Below, in pieces: positions 33,320-49,331 of a stretch of DNA of 64,000 nucleotides (position 1 is the stretch's first letter; each line of letters begins with the position of its first letter). The position numbers and the translations under genes are program-made. The notes under the pieces are model-generated. The model was not told the origin of the DNA. It saw nothing but the letters and a program-made list of their open reading frames with translations, and ran no database searches. Origin of the DNA: Batkoa obscura (Eukaryota; Entomophthoromycota; Entomophthoromycetes; Entomophthorales; Batkoaceae); NCBI GenBank assembly GCA_030770535.1, contig JASVEC010000048.1, positions 186,001-250,000 on the forward strand, written 5' to 3'.

Positions 33320-33432
33320 CAGATACTTTTAGTTTTTAATAAAAAATTTATTTTTATAGAATTTTGAACAAAGTTAAAATATGAAATATTTTAAAATTGG
33401 ATAAAAAAATGAAACCAATTCGGACATCCTCA
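33320..33432. repeat. Element tail shared with 26290-26463
   Basis: It ends ATGAAACCAATTCGGACATCCTCA followed by TA, and has an internal AACAAAGTTAAAATATGAAA matching 26290-26463. The terminal CATCCTCA plus TA is the same as the family A right end, but the adjoining bases differ. It is therefore probably the right end of a distinct element using the same kind of target. No left end was found. Confidence 0.45.
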
Positions 33433-33646
33433 TATGGTGTATCTATTGTGGACAAATTTTTGCTTATTCATAAGGGTTGTTTGCTCTAAGGTTTACCACT
33501 TTGCTGGTTTTTTAATCATTAACTTATTATCTAAATAAAACATAAGGTCTTTTGATCTTTATATTATTTGAAAATAATATTGTACTTAAGTTTAATTACC
33601 ATTATCAAATTGTAGCAAACACATAGTAAAGAAAAAAATGATAAAA

Positions 33647-33745
33647 TGGGGATATATTTTTTGTTTAAGGATTTTACTAACAATCTTTCCGCTCAAATAG
33701 CGCTTAAAAAATGAAAAAATAATGAAACCAAAAAGAATATCCTCA
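33647..33745 (+). mobile_element. Family A miniature element, copy 6
   Basis: A 99-bp copy starts TGGGGATATATTTTTTGTTT, has core CAAATAGCGCTTAAAAAATG and ends GAATATCCTCA. The flanks are AA on both sides. It lies about 280 bp from the 3' end of SMC3. Confidence 0.83.
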
Positions 33746-34020
33746 AATCTATTATAAAGAATTCGCAAAAGTAGCATGTATCATTTGATATTTGGATTAG
33801 AAAATATCGGATTATTATAATGAGTTTAAAAACTATTCTTAAATATGTAATTAAGAAATTGAAGTGGATTTAAAAGTACATTCTATCATATCCTGGGTCT
33901 ATAAAAATCCCTTTATTTTACTTTTATGAGATTTTAGCATATTTGAAAAAATATTAAAAATAAAAATTTATTCATATCATAACCCAAATAATATTTATTT
34001 AAAACGTATGTCACTTTTAC

Positions 34021-38869
<4,849 letters not shown>

Positions 38870-40358
38870 GATATAAAAAGATTCTTTTTAATTTGGATAA
38901 TTTTTTATAAAAAATCAATAGCATCCCTTTGATCTCGTCACTTGAGCCAATCATACACAGGTTTCAATGATATGCTTTGTTGTAGTAAAAAATCATTTTT
39001 AATGCTTTCTTGTTTGTTTCTGATGCTTATTAATAATGTAGTTTAATAAAGTGTCTATAAAATCATTTTATTATCATTTCTATGATTAAAACTAGTATCA
39101 TAAAATAGCGTATTATAATTAGAATAAATATTTTTATTTGGTGGAACTTTGCTTACTATGAGTTAACCTTTTAATAAAATATGAATCTTTTCTTTAATTT
39201 TGTAGTATTGAATAATTAAAATTGATATACATCAAACTAGATAGTTCATAGAATCAATTTTAAAAAATACACTTATTATTACAGTGAATATATTAGTAGC
39301 CCAATGTTTTATAAATTCTATGTTTTTAGTTATATCTTTAATACAATAGCAGGAAATAAATAAAATTAATAAAAGTAACTAAAGCCTTCAAATAGATGCT
39401 GAATATTATTCAATGAAAGCTAATTTTACTATAACTTCGTTGATTAAATACTATTTAAAGTCCCATATAACATTTAGACTATTTACAGGATAATAAATTT
39501 GAATTTTTTATGGCCAAATTGTTGCCGAATTCAAATGAAAAATGTTATAATACTATTTGCAACTTTAAATAGGTTTAAATCAATAATTTTTTGATGAGTT
39601 TGATTTTTATGTATCAACGTTTAATGCTTATTAAAAATATCTACTCAGCCGTATCATTCCATTTCATTTATTCTTATTTTGTTGAATATATAACTAAAAA
39701 TGTGAAATTTATAAAACATTTCAACTATTGTGTATTCACTGTAGGCATTTTCTTGAACAATCTCATATTCTTTTATAAGAAGCGAGCAAAAGTGTACAAT
39801 TACAATAGCTAAATTTCCACATTAAAGAATTTATGTTTGTAGACAAAATAAATTACAATCACTTTTTTATTAAACAGCTCAAAAACGAAAATCACTGTTG
39901 TAACTTAATAATCTCCTATTTTTTTAAAAATGTGAGGTTATTATGAATATATTTAACATTAATTTCACGTGTTTTATTCTTAACTAAAGATTATTTATAG
40001 AGTAAAAGTTATTTTAAATTAAAATTAATTTGTTTAACTTTTATTGGTTTTTAATGAGCCAATGAATATTATCATTAATATTATTTTTTATATAAGAATT
40101 TAAGAAATTACTTAAGAAATCGTTTACCCGAATTGTCAAATTAAAGCTTTACTAAGACAGGTCAAGTGCTATAAAAATCTATCACTATTATGGATCAATA
40201 TTAGGTAGATTTTCATATGCTCAGGTTTCTTGCAACTTCTATAAATTGTAGTCATTTAGAACTGGAATAGCTACACATTATTGAATCTTCATAAAAACCA
40301 TAAAACATAAAAACCTACCTAATACTATAACTAACTCATCAAAATAAAAGATCCAGTG

Positions 40359-40524
40359 CAGCTGTTGTAACTATTTTGCGACTTTTTTAGCGGGAATTTT
40401 TTATGACAAAGCTCTCTTTGTTTAGCCAAATTTTTAATGTATGATCAGTAATTTTTAGATTAATTTAACACAATGTTTTCTTTAATGAGCAGTTAATTAA
40501 GTCGGAAAAGAATTGTAACAGTTA
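40359..40524. mobile_element. Family B miniature inverted-repeat element, copy 3
   Basis: The left end CAGCTGTTGTAACTATTTTG, then CGAC, pairs with the right end GTCGGAAAAGAATTGTAACAG followed by TT. It is 166 bp long. TA follows on the right (40525-40526); the left flank is TG. The ends match the copy at 381-550 (CAGCTGTTGCA). Arms are more diverged than in the other two copies. Confidence 0.6.
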
Positions 40525-41409
40525 TAAAGTATTTGGGGGGTTATACCCTTTTGAGCTTTTTTTTGTAAAAATCTAAAAGACGATTTCGATGACGTAACAT
40601 AAGTTATAACTTCAAGCCCATGATCAATGTGATTTACAAATAAAATGATCAGTAAAACAAAATAAATTTTGAAATAAAAAATGAAGATGGCAAAAGTTTA
40701 TTAAAATCCGGGGTATTACTTGGACAATTATAATTTAAATATCACTATTAAAAATTAAAAGTGTAAAAGCTTAAAAATAAGGCTTAAATTTACGATCATT
40801 TATGTTGAAAAGAGGACAGCTTTTGCTATAATAGGAGTTTAATATTGTTTATAAACTTTGTTTATATATTTATTAAGATTAAGAATAATCTATGAATGGC
40901 GTATCAAGAATAGATAATTTAGAATGCTACTGTTGAACTAGGTATGTTTTGAAATAAAGATAGATCATTTAATTTAACTACATCCCGATACTGTATACTT
41001 TTATTGCTTTTATTACAATTTATTGTTTTGTATTTAAAACGATGCATTTATACCATATAGTTTTAGCGATATCCTGCCATAAACTATTAAAATCTACTAT
41101 TTCAAATCACTTATAAAATATGAATAAACTTAATTTAGTAGTTCTACTTAAATTAGCATTATTACCAAAGATATAAAAGGTCTGGTTTAAGTTGTTTATA
41201 ACTTGTATCTCCATTTAAATATTAAAAAACAAATATTTAATAACTTCTCGACTCATTTACCACTATCAAATTTATTTGATTTCAGAGCTTAGTATCTACC
41301 TCAACTACTAAAATTCATGTTATTTTCATAACCTTTTCTGATTTTTTGCTTGATTTACCACCAATCTTAAAATCTATTTCAACTGCCAAACTCATAGCCA
41401 ACCAAAAAG

Positions 41410-41417
41410 TATAAAAT
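41410..41417 (+). promoter_or_regulatory. Probable TATA box of the Zn2Cys6 gene
   Basis: TATAAAAT sits 30 bp before the start codon at 41447, preceded by CCAACCAAAAAG. It is plausible by position; the high AT content makes the match alone weak, and the implied leader would be very short. Confidence 0.3.
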
Positions 41418-41446
41418 AAACTTGAAGTACAAATTTAAAAAATAGC

Positions 41447-43534
41447 ATGGATCCAACCGTTCAACCTTCAAATTATAATCAACCATGCGATTTGTGTCGT
41501 ACCCGTAGGGTCAAGTGTGATCGACAGTTCCCATGTAACCGATGTTCAAAGAGGAACAGTACATGTAGTTATGACTACATCATCAAAAAGAGAGGCAGGA
41601 TCAAGAGAGTGGTGGAAAATAATCTTGAAGAAATTCCAATGACTTTGGCGGGTAACACTAAGTTGATATTTTTACTATTAGTAGTTTAATTGATTTATTG
41701 TTTAGCTAGGAAAATAAAAAAGAGCTCAAAGTTAAGAATAAAGGATATGACCTCCTCAGTTAAGTTAAAAGCGCATCCAAAACTGATGCCAATGGGGTAT
41801 GAGCTTGGAACGATGAATAGCTTAGAGGGTAAACTAGGTAATACAAAGATGACAATGGCTAAAGATAATAATGACACGATTACAATGCATAACCGGCTAA
41901 CCCCACAGCTAAATTCAGCAAACAAGAAGAAGCCTAGTGGTTTTGATTTTTTTAGAATACCAATAACAAAATGGATTGAATTTACAAACTACATGAACAC
42001 CCCGATACGTGCAGACACAGAGTTGAGGGTCTTGAAATCAATTTCACGTACCCATTTTAATCACTTTTTCACAAACTCATTGCTTAAATTGGATTTAAAA
42101 AATAAGGGGCTTCAAAAGACGATAAAGCAACAACTAGTACTTGAAAGAAATGCTAGCAATTCGCAAGGGTTTTTACATACAGTACAAACTTCGATATATT
42201 TGAATAGTATTAAAAAAAGGATACATACAAGTTCTAAAGCGGATGTTTTAGATTTAAACGAAAAAGTGGAGGTGAATAGATTTCAATATTATCAAGTCTA
42301 TTTGAATTCTTACTTTGAACATATACACCCTTACTTTCCAGTCATTTCAAAGAAAGACCTGTTAGACCCTAAAAGACCACCTTCTTTGATTTTGGTCACT
42401 GCTGTCTGTTATGGTGGGGCTGTGTTTTTGAAAGGATGCTCGAGCACCACAATTAAATATTTCGAAACTCGTACTATGAATTACGTTAAACAGTGTTATA
42501 ATATAAATCGTTTGGATATTATCTGTGCTATTTTGATCCTGGTTTATTTGGAGTATGATTTAAAGTATTATGCTAGGGGGTGGATCTATTTAGGTATTGC
42601 TACTAGAATGGGTTATACCCTAGGACTCAACATAAAACCAAGTAAATATTTACCATCTGATACTATTGAGAAGAGATCGAGGATCTGGTGGTGGATATAC
42701 ATCCTTAACAAGCTATTTGCTTTTGGGTTGTATCGACCTTGGTGTATAGAATTCGCTCATTGTTCTTCACCTTTCCCAAAAAATACTAGGGGGGATATTA
42801 TGAGTGATGGGTGTAATCCAAGCCTATTGTTTCAAAGTCAATTACTCTTAATGTTCACTAAACATATGGCTATATTGTTTCATAAACTTTCATTTATATA
42901 TACATTACAACGTGGGCTTATTTATCGTATTGAGGAGATCGACATCAATATGATTAACTATATTAAGGATATGGTTGACGTTCAGTATAAACGTTGGGAT
43001 AAACGGATGACCAAGGACTTTTATAATATTTATGAAACGTACGGTAGTGAACTTCCATTGCTGAAAAATTATGTCATAAATTTAAGAGTGCTGTTTCTTG
43101 GCTCTTGGATAGAAATGATACGTACCTTTGTCAAGTCAAATTCAACACAACCTTGTTTAGATCTAATTAATAAACTATCAGAGAGTACCTCTTCGTCTAT
43201 TATATCCCAAGTAGAAAAAGGAGGTAAAATGTTTTTAAGGTATGGTAACCAGTATAGGGTTTACTGCCTAAGTAATGCAACTGCTACTCAATTAGCAATC
43301 TGTTTTTCATATAACACAAAAGAGATTCATTTACAACCTTCGTTTGGTTGGTTTAAATCCGGATTTTTGTTGCTTGGGCAGGCGGCGGTAGCTAATCGTT
43401 TACCTAAGTTTCTATGTAAATTGATTGTCTCTATGGCGACAGACAAAAGTATTGATATCTTTGATCATTTGCCCAAAGAGGCGGTTAGTAAAATTAAACT
43501 TCTCCTAGAGAGTAATCATGGAGATGAAACTTAA
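41447..43534 (+). CDS. Zn2Cys6 fungal transcription factor
   Basis: A DNA-binding regulator of the Gal4-type class. Two exons (41447-41651, 41706-43534) with a 54-bp intron give 677 residues. The binuclear zinc cluster is at residues 14-40, with the pattern CDLC-x6-C-x5-CNRC-x6-C complete, followed by a basic linker (KKRGRIKRVV). The middle holds the fungal-specific regulatory domain: YLNSYFEHIHPYFPVISKKD, YYARGWIYLGIATRMGYTLG and IEKRSRIWWWIYILNKLF. The intron falls directly after the zinc cluster region. Codon use is richer in G than that of the neighbours. The target pathway is unknown. No adjacent metabolic cluster is visible; the nearest gene is a convergent lipid phosphatase. Confidence 0.93.
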
Positions 43535-43787
43535 ATTGTATTGCTTGCTATTTATAAAATTAATTTAAACATTATTTATTAAATACTATTTTTAATTATT
43601 AAATTACTTTGGTAAAAAAACAAATTAAATCTTTAATTGGCACTTTAATTTATTCAAGCTATAAAGAGCATGTTTTTAGTAATTAGCGGTGCATTAAGCT
43701 CTAACACAAATAAACTAGTTTTAACTTATTATTAATTTATATTTTATTTCATTAAATTATTTATAAATTTATTATACAAAATAAGTG

Positions 43788-44789
43788 TTAAGCTAGGCCA
43801 CTGTCCGCTTCTTTGCTATACTGTAAGTCCTCCTTGAGTTTAGCCAAAGGAACATGATTTGTTCTATAATCCCAAATTGATCTATAAAACATACGATAAG
43901 CGATTATTGAATAAATAGCACCAATGATGGACCCTGCTAAAATATCATACCAGTTATGGGTAAAGTCTAATAAACGAGTAAGGGAGATCACTGACGCAAT
44001 AAGGATAGGTGAAGTGACCAATAACAACTTCCAATAGGGAACTTGTCGATCAGAGTATAACTTTAATTTACCATTTAAGTAAAAGAATAAAAATAGTAAG
44101 CCAGCCCATGCTGCATTAGAATGGCCACTTGGGAAACTTTGCAAAGCATCTGAAACATCCCTATAATCCCCAGTGCAAATTGAACGATCGAAATAAATAT
44201 GATTGAATCCTTGACCTTGAGCTTTGGACATATCTGGTTTACACATTTCTAAAAAGAATGGGCGTACACCACCAATAAGCCATTTAAGTACTACTTGGAA
44301 GAAAGAGGAACCAGCTAATGAAAAGAATAAGCCCATTAAGCCAGCCATAAAATCAGCAGCACAACGTTTTTTGATAAAGACACCAGTGAAAGCAATGAGG
44401 GAGAAAATAAAGGAAAGCAAAGCACTTAACCAAAGGGGAACAATTTCAGTTTTGATAGGATAGGCAGTGTTCTGATTTAATGGCAAAGGGGAATTAGTAT
44501 TCGGATCAGTTACTGCAAATAGTCTTGTTCCAGCAGGTGGAGCAACATACATGCCTATGGATAAAGCACCGAAGATGATTAGGATGATGTAATCCTTCCA
44601 ATATGATTTTACTAGTCTCCACCATCTTCCACAATTACATCTTTCTAAGCCATTAGAGTGATCCATTTTCGAATTTGATTTAATGATTTTTTGTGAACTT
44701 TCGCCACTTTTATAGAGTTTTCTTGTAGTTAGGTAAAAATGACGGAATCTTAATAAAAGCAAATCAAATTTACTGAAGTTGGCCATCAT
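43788..44789 (-). CDS. PAP2-family lipid phosphate phosphatase
   Basis: A membrane phosphatase of the Dpp1/LPP group that removes phosphate from diacylglycerol pyrophosphate, phosphatidate or related lipids. It is intronless, 333 residues. The three phosphatase motifs are present: KWLIGGVRP (C1), FPSGHSNAAW (C2) and TRLLDFTHNWYD (C3, with the His and Asp; the usual SR is TR). Six membrane segments can be traced, including YIILIIFGALSIGMYVA and LWLSALLSFIFSLIAFTG. A Met at residue 42 (MDHSNG) is an alternative start that would remove a basic leader. A cytosolic N-terminus with CNCG and a short soluble tail (KLKEDLQYSKEADSG) fit the fungal Dpp1 layout. Confidence 0.9.
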   Translation of the reverse strand: MMANFSKFDLLLLRFRHFYLTTRKLYKSGESSQKIIKSNSKMDHSNGLERCNCGRWWRLVKSYWKDYIILIIFGALSIGMYVAPPAGTRLFAVTDPNTNSPLPLNQNTAYPIKTEIVPLWLSALLSFIFSLIAFTGVFIKKRCAADFMAGLMGLFFSLAGSSFFQVVLKWLIGGVRPFFLEMCKPDMSKAQGQGFNHIYFDRSICTGDYRDVSDALQSFPSGHSNAAWAGLLFLFFYLNGKLKLYSDRQVPYWKLLLVTSPILIASVISLTRLLDFTHNWYDILAGSIIGAIYSIIAYRMFYRSIWDYRTNHVPLAKLKEDLQYSKEADSGLA

Positions 44790-44996
44790 CTTGAAATCAT
44801 AAAATTTACTATTTTAAGTTAGAATTCAACTAAAATTGATTGGTCAAACTTTTAATTCCCTTTTTTTAAACTAAATTTAATTTATTATGTAATTCATACA
44901 AGCTACTTTGTGTATAGCTGTAATATTCGAAAATAAAATAAACTACACTGTTATGATTTAATTTAACACTTAATTAAATTAAAATTAATCTTTATT

Positions 44997-46326
44997 TTAT
45001 TTAATACTAAATGGTTCACCATTCAACTCTTCTTCAACACTGGCTGGACTAGGGATCCACCCGCTACTATCGTTTTTCCTATTACTAATTACATCCAACA
45101 TAATAAAAGTATATGCCACTACCATGCCCCCCAAAAATCCAATAGCATCTGATTTGAATCCTAACTGCAGAGCGGACGTAACCAAAAGCACAGTAAAATC
45201 TCTATCTCTTTTCTCCTTCTCCTCATGTCTGCTAAAATTTTTGGCTGCTGTACTCAACTCTAACCCACATACAAACAACAATACCGCCAAGATCGAGGTG
45301 GGATAGTTGGAAATACTCGATAATAGACTATCACCTAATATTAATCCCAATAATAGCTTAACAACCCCCAAAATAACGATGCTGACTTCAGAACGGGCAC
45401 CGAATCGATACTGTCCAGCTAAACCACCAGAGCCATGACAATAAGGCACCGACCCAAAAAAGCAGCCGATTAAGTTCATGGCGCCCACACTGATGGCAAT
45501 GTGATTGATCGAGTGAGGTGCTTTATTAGGGAATAAGTCATCAGCTAAGGCGGCCAAAGCAATTACTGAGTTCAATAAGGTTAAAGGCAATTGACCTAAA
45601 CCTGCTTTAATGATACCGTTTTTGAATTCGGTGCTAGATGGTATGGTGACAGCAGGATTAAATAAAGAGAGATAAGGGCCTTGAATATGGTTTAAAGCCA
45701 TGTATAATATTGTTAAAAATAAACCTAGGGTGAATAAGATGAAAGCAGAGGGGATTCTTAAATTGAAATAAAACAGAAAGACTAAAAAGAAACAAATGAT
45801 GAAATAGTAATAATTGTTGGCCCATGACAGCGGCGGTACAAAGGATAAAGTTTGAGTCATTTCACAAGCCTTTATACTTAGCAATAACCCAGCACCTAAC
45901 TGAATACCTCTGATCACTGGTAATGGGATGAATTTGTTGAGGTAACCTAAGGTTCGGCTCAAGCCTAAGAAAGCTACCACACTCGATACGAATAACCCAG
46001 CTGACATCACTTCAGGTAATGTTAGTTTGTTAGTTAATGCAGAAGCAGCAATGGCTAAAAAAGTGTAAGTAAAGATAACAAAAGTCAAAAATAAAATTAC
46101 CTTTCATGGGCTGAACGCACATAGGAATCTTGAATATCAAACCAGTTAGGATATTCCATAGACCTCCGAAGAATAGAGAGGAGGACAAAGAGATCTGATT
46201 GCTTTTTGAAAGCGTGATAAGAATCGGGATCAAGGTACCCAAATCCCCTAAACTACCGCTTAGTTCTAACCAGTTAATATGCTTCTTTAAATGAAGGAAA
46301 TAGAGTTTTAGTGAGGTTAGATTCAT
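44997..46326 (-). CDS. Molybdate-type transporter of the sulfate permease superfamily
   Basis: A multi-pass membrane carrier resembling the plant and algal high-affinity molybdate transporter MOT1. Two exons (46326-46101, 46054-44997) split a Gly/Ala codon and give 427 residues. Two copies of the hallmark are seen: WLELSGSLGDLGTLIPILIT, then KIPMCVQPMKAIAASALTN in the first half, and an equivalent LGQLPLTLLNSVIALAALAD region in the second half with GCFFGSVPYCHGSGGLAGQY. The last motif (PYCHGSGGLAGQYRFGAR) is diagnostic of the MOT1 group. There are ten or so hydrophobic segments and no STAS domain, unlike true sulfate permeases. Substrate by homology only; molybdate is likely, sulfate less so. 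Confidence 0.87.
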
Positions 46327-46883
46327 TTTCTTTTCGTTTTAAAAGTTAAGGAAGGGGATTTTATACATGTCAAAGTTGAGATTTTATTCTTTGGCTGTAA
46401 AATATTCTTGCTTTATTTAGACAACTATTTTGGGTGTAAATTTCGGAATTTTTCAATTTATTCTTTTTTAAATTTTTTTGGCACCAATTGTGTTAGTCTA
46501 TAAAATAAAAATAAAGTATATGGATGTATATTAATATATTGTTATGATTAAAATGAGTATGTCTTAAACAAACATTTATTATATCATATCTCTTAACTTT
46601 ATATTGATTTAAATTTCGTAAAATCAATTAAAATAGCAATCTTGGAATTTTGGGGCAATATAGATGGATTCGTTAGTCATTCTAATTTAAATAATTTTAT
46701 ATTTAATAGAATAGAACTATAAAAAAGCGAAAAATAAAAATATTAAAAAGAAACATTAATTGATGCAAGTATAAAAAATTAATATATTTTATCAGTGACA
46801 GCCAAAAAGACAAATAAACTTTTAGCTTTTTTAAGTTGGATTAAACAAGCTAATATCAAACCTAACATGAAACATAACAGATC
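46327..46883. other. Intergenic stretch
   Basis: About 560 bp between the start of the transporter gene and the end of the pseudokinase gene. AT-rich; nothing recognised beyond the presumed transporter promoter. Confidence 0.5.
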
Positions 46884-49331
46884 CTAAAAGTGGATACCAA
46901 GCTTTTGCGCTTGTTGGATGGCAGAAGGATACCCAAGGGAGGCAGACTTGATGAGCATTTCCCTTGCTAAAAGAGGATTACGTGATGTACCTCTACCAGC
47001 TGCATACGCTGCAAACAGATGGTAATATCCCTTACGATTCCCAAGCTCAGCCGACCTTTTAAAATAGCTGAATGCTTTTACCATATCTAAATTAGGATTA
47101 TCACTGTCTCTATAAACCAAGCCTAGTAAATCCAAAGCATCAGAATCATCTGCTGCAGCAGCCCTCTCAAGGTGAAAGGTAGCTAAGGGTATATTCTTTT
47201 CAACCACCCTTTCTTGACCCCAGAAGTAATAGTAACCTAAAAAGTAATCCGCGCGGGTATAGCCATATCTTTGTAATTCTGTAAACTTATCAAACGCCTC
47301 TTGGTTCCTTCTTTCATTATGATCAATCACTGCTTGTTCCATTAATTCTAATGGATCTTGGAGAAGGGATGCTACATTTTCCCCTTCTAATATATCCGTA
47401 CGATCTGTCTCATGTTCTCCAAATTGTGAATTTTCCAAGGATCGCAAGCCTCTTGCTTGGAAAGAGGTATTTGGAGATGCATCTGCTGGCGGACTGATAG
47501 GGTAATCAAAAGTACCATTTGAATTGTTATTTATCATGGGTGACTGGTTATATTGACTATATACGCTCCTATATTCAGCGGCACTTCCAGGGGGTGATTG
47601 TAAAGGAGTAGTTGCTCTAGGTTGATTGTTAATATTCCCTTGATCATTTAAATTATTATGAAATGGGTAACTATAAGAGCTAGTAGTTCTATGTTCGCTA
47701 TTTGTATTACTAGAATGTGGTTGTGTAAAATATCCACTATCAACCTGATAGTTTGAATTTCTAGCATCAGTAGAACCGTTAGATGAAGGAACATAATGAA
47801 CGTTGGCAGAAGTTCCAATTTTTACATGCTGTATTTGGTTAGTGATTTTAGCAACCTCATCATTTGTGTGATTATTTTTATTTTCCAAATATGAGGTTTG
47901 TGTGCTCATTAAAGAACCTGGAGGAGTTTTTTCCATTGTGGATTCTCTATCAAATTCTTTTGATACAGTTTGATCAATATCGTTGATAAGTTGTGCAGCA
48001 GTCGGTCTTTTGTTCGTATCTTCATGAAAACATAACTTAATAATAGGCAAAATTAATGGATTTACAATTGTCATATCCTCTCTTCCTCCATTAAGAACAT
48101 ATTCTTCAACAGCTTGTCTATCTTTGAAAGATTGATAAGGATAACGCCCAGTCCATAAGGACCATAATACCATCCCCACACTATACACATCACCTCCTTG
48201 TGTAGAAGCAGCATAAGATCTAATTTTCTCTGGAGGAATCCAACGATGCCTATCAGAACCCAAATCAACTACAGGTACTGTGTGTATATCTACATCTGTT
48301 TCACGACTGAATTCAAACCCTGATATCTTTGCTTTATATTCTGAAGTAACCATGATGCTACTAGTCTTAATATTCTTATGAAGAATACCAAGATTATGCA
48401 AAAAAGCCACCCCTTCAACAATATTTGTAGTCATATTAATCATGACTGGAGTTTCTAAAGTTTGTCCGGAGGCTAAAACCTCTTTAAGGTTCCCAAGGCT
48501 TGCATATTCTGTAATCAAACCAAAGGAAGTGGACTTTTTATGGGTACCATAAAATTTGATGATAAATGGACAAACTTCGAGTTTCTTTAGAATAGCGACT
48601 TGCTTATAAATTTGTGTGAGTACTTTCTTATCATTTAGTGAGCCACGGTAGACCTTTTCTGCTACCTCTACTGATTTATATATACGTTTATGTACTGCAA
48701 AGTTCCTTCCTTGCCTTGGTGATTCTCCCGGTATAACTTTGATTTGTCGGTCAGGTAACTCGAGGCCCTCTAGATTCATATTTGTAGAAGAATTTACCTC
48801 TTGGATTTGACTTAAAAGCTGAGTTCTATCAGCATCGGTACCGTTAACATTCCCTTTCATGTCATCAATATTGTTGCTAGATAGAGTTAGCGCATTTTCA
48901 GTACTAATAAGGGCTTTATCAGATTCTGGACCAGCTGAAAAATTAGCAGAAAGGCTATGTTTCAGTGCAGATAACGATTTTTCAATTTCTTGTGATAGTA
49001 ACAAAAGGGACTTTTTGTAAGTATCTCTTTGAATAAAACGCATAAACATACCCTTGCTAGCAAATTCGGTAAGAAATCCAAGGATAGAATCCAAAAGCCT
49101 TAAATAATTCGAAAAAGTTAAATAGTAACGTTTATTTTCGAAATAAATGATGTTGGATTCATAAGAATTAATCAAATCTTCGACGTATTTATGACTTTGT
49201 AATATCTTCCCCTCTAACGTTTTACAAGCTACTTTACTGTGCTTATATTCTTTAAGCATAAGTGTTATACGCCCTTGTAGATTTTGAGCTTTAAAAAGCA
49301 ATAGTTTTGTCTCAAACCTTTTATCACTCAT
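46884..49331 (-). CDS. MLKL-like pseudokinase with Sel1 repeats
   Basis: An intronless 815-residue protein. Residues 1-130 are predicted helical (KLLLFKAQNLQGRITLMLKE, LRLLDSILGFLTEFAS, SQEIEKSLSALKHSL), like a four-helix bundle. A kinase-fold domain spans about 200-460. The beta-3 Lys is kept (VAEK, Lys226), but HRD reads HKN (318-320), DFG reads GFE (338-340) and there is no glycine-rich loop, so phosphotransfer is unlikely. The activation segment ends PPE and the lower lobe DVYSVGMVLWSLWTGRYPYQ is well kept. The loop ILHKNIKTSSIMVTSEYKAK, then ISGFEF, is strikingly like animal MLKL, which has HGKI...SSFLVT and GFEL. A Ser/Asn-rich linker (460-650) leads to three or four Sel1-like repeats (YFLGYYYFWGQ, ALDLLGLVYRDSD, KGYYHLFAAYAAGRG). 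Role unknown; regulated cell death or signalling scaffolding is inference. Confidence 0.85.
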   Translation of the reverse strand: MSDKRFETKLLLFKAQNLQGRITLMLKEYKHSKVACKTLEGKILQSHKYVEDLINSYESNIIYFENKRYYLTFSNYLRLLDSILGFLTEFASKGMFMRFIQRDTYKKSLLLLSQEIEKSLSALKHSLSANFSAGPESDKALISTENALTLSSNNIDDMKGNVNGTDADRTQLLSQIQEVNSSTNMNLEGLELPDRQIKVIPGESPRQGRNFAVHKRIYKSVEVAEKVYRGSLNDKKVLTQIYKQVAILKKLEVCPFIIKFYGTHKKSTSFGLITEYASLGNLKEVLASGQTLETPVMINMTTNIVEGVAFLHNLGILHKNIKTSSIMVTSEYKAKISGFEFSRETDVDIHTVPVVDLGSDRHRWIPPEKIRSYAASTQGGDVYSVGMVLWSLWTGRYPYQSFKDRQAVEEYVLNGGREDMTIVNPLILPIIKLCFHEDTNKRPTAAQLINDIDQTVSKEFDRESTMEKTPPGSLMSTQTSYLENKNNHTNDEVAKITNQIQHVKIGTSANVHYVPSSNGSTDARNSNYQVDSGYFTQPHSSNTNSEHRTTSSYSYPFHNNLNDQGNINNQPRATTPLQSPPGSAAEYRSVYSQYNQSPMINNNSNGTFDYPISPPADASPNTSFQARGLRSLENSQFGEHETDRTDILEGENVASLLQDPLELMEQAVIDHNERRNQEAFDKFTELQRYGYTRADYFLGYYYFWGQERVVEKNIPLATFHLERAAAADDSDALDLLGLVYRDSDNPNLDMVKAFSYFKRSAELGNRKGYYHLFAAYAAGRGTSRNPLLAREMLIKSASLGYPSAIQQAQKLGIHF

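Larger units (their letters stand above)
38870..41446. other. Intergenic region between SMC3 and the Zn2Cys6 gene
   Basis: About 2.6 kb between divergent genes. The only structure seen is the family B element at 40359-40524. A 73-codon frame at 39591-39812 has no recognisable features and is probably chance. Confidence 0.5.

Noticed and set aside
33592-33777. 61-codon minus-strand frame
   Set aside because: Most of it is the family A copy at 33647-33745.
39591-39812. 73-codon plus-strand frame in the SMC3 upstream region
   Set aside because: Hydrophobic and aromatic composition typical of AT-rich chance frames; no signal peptide pattern, splice context or family resemblance.
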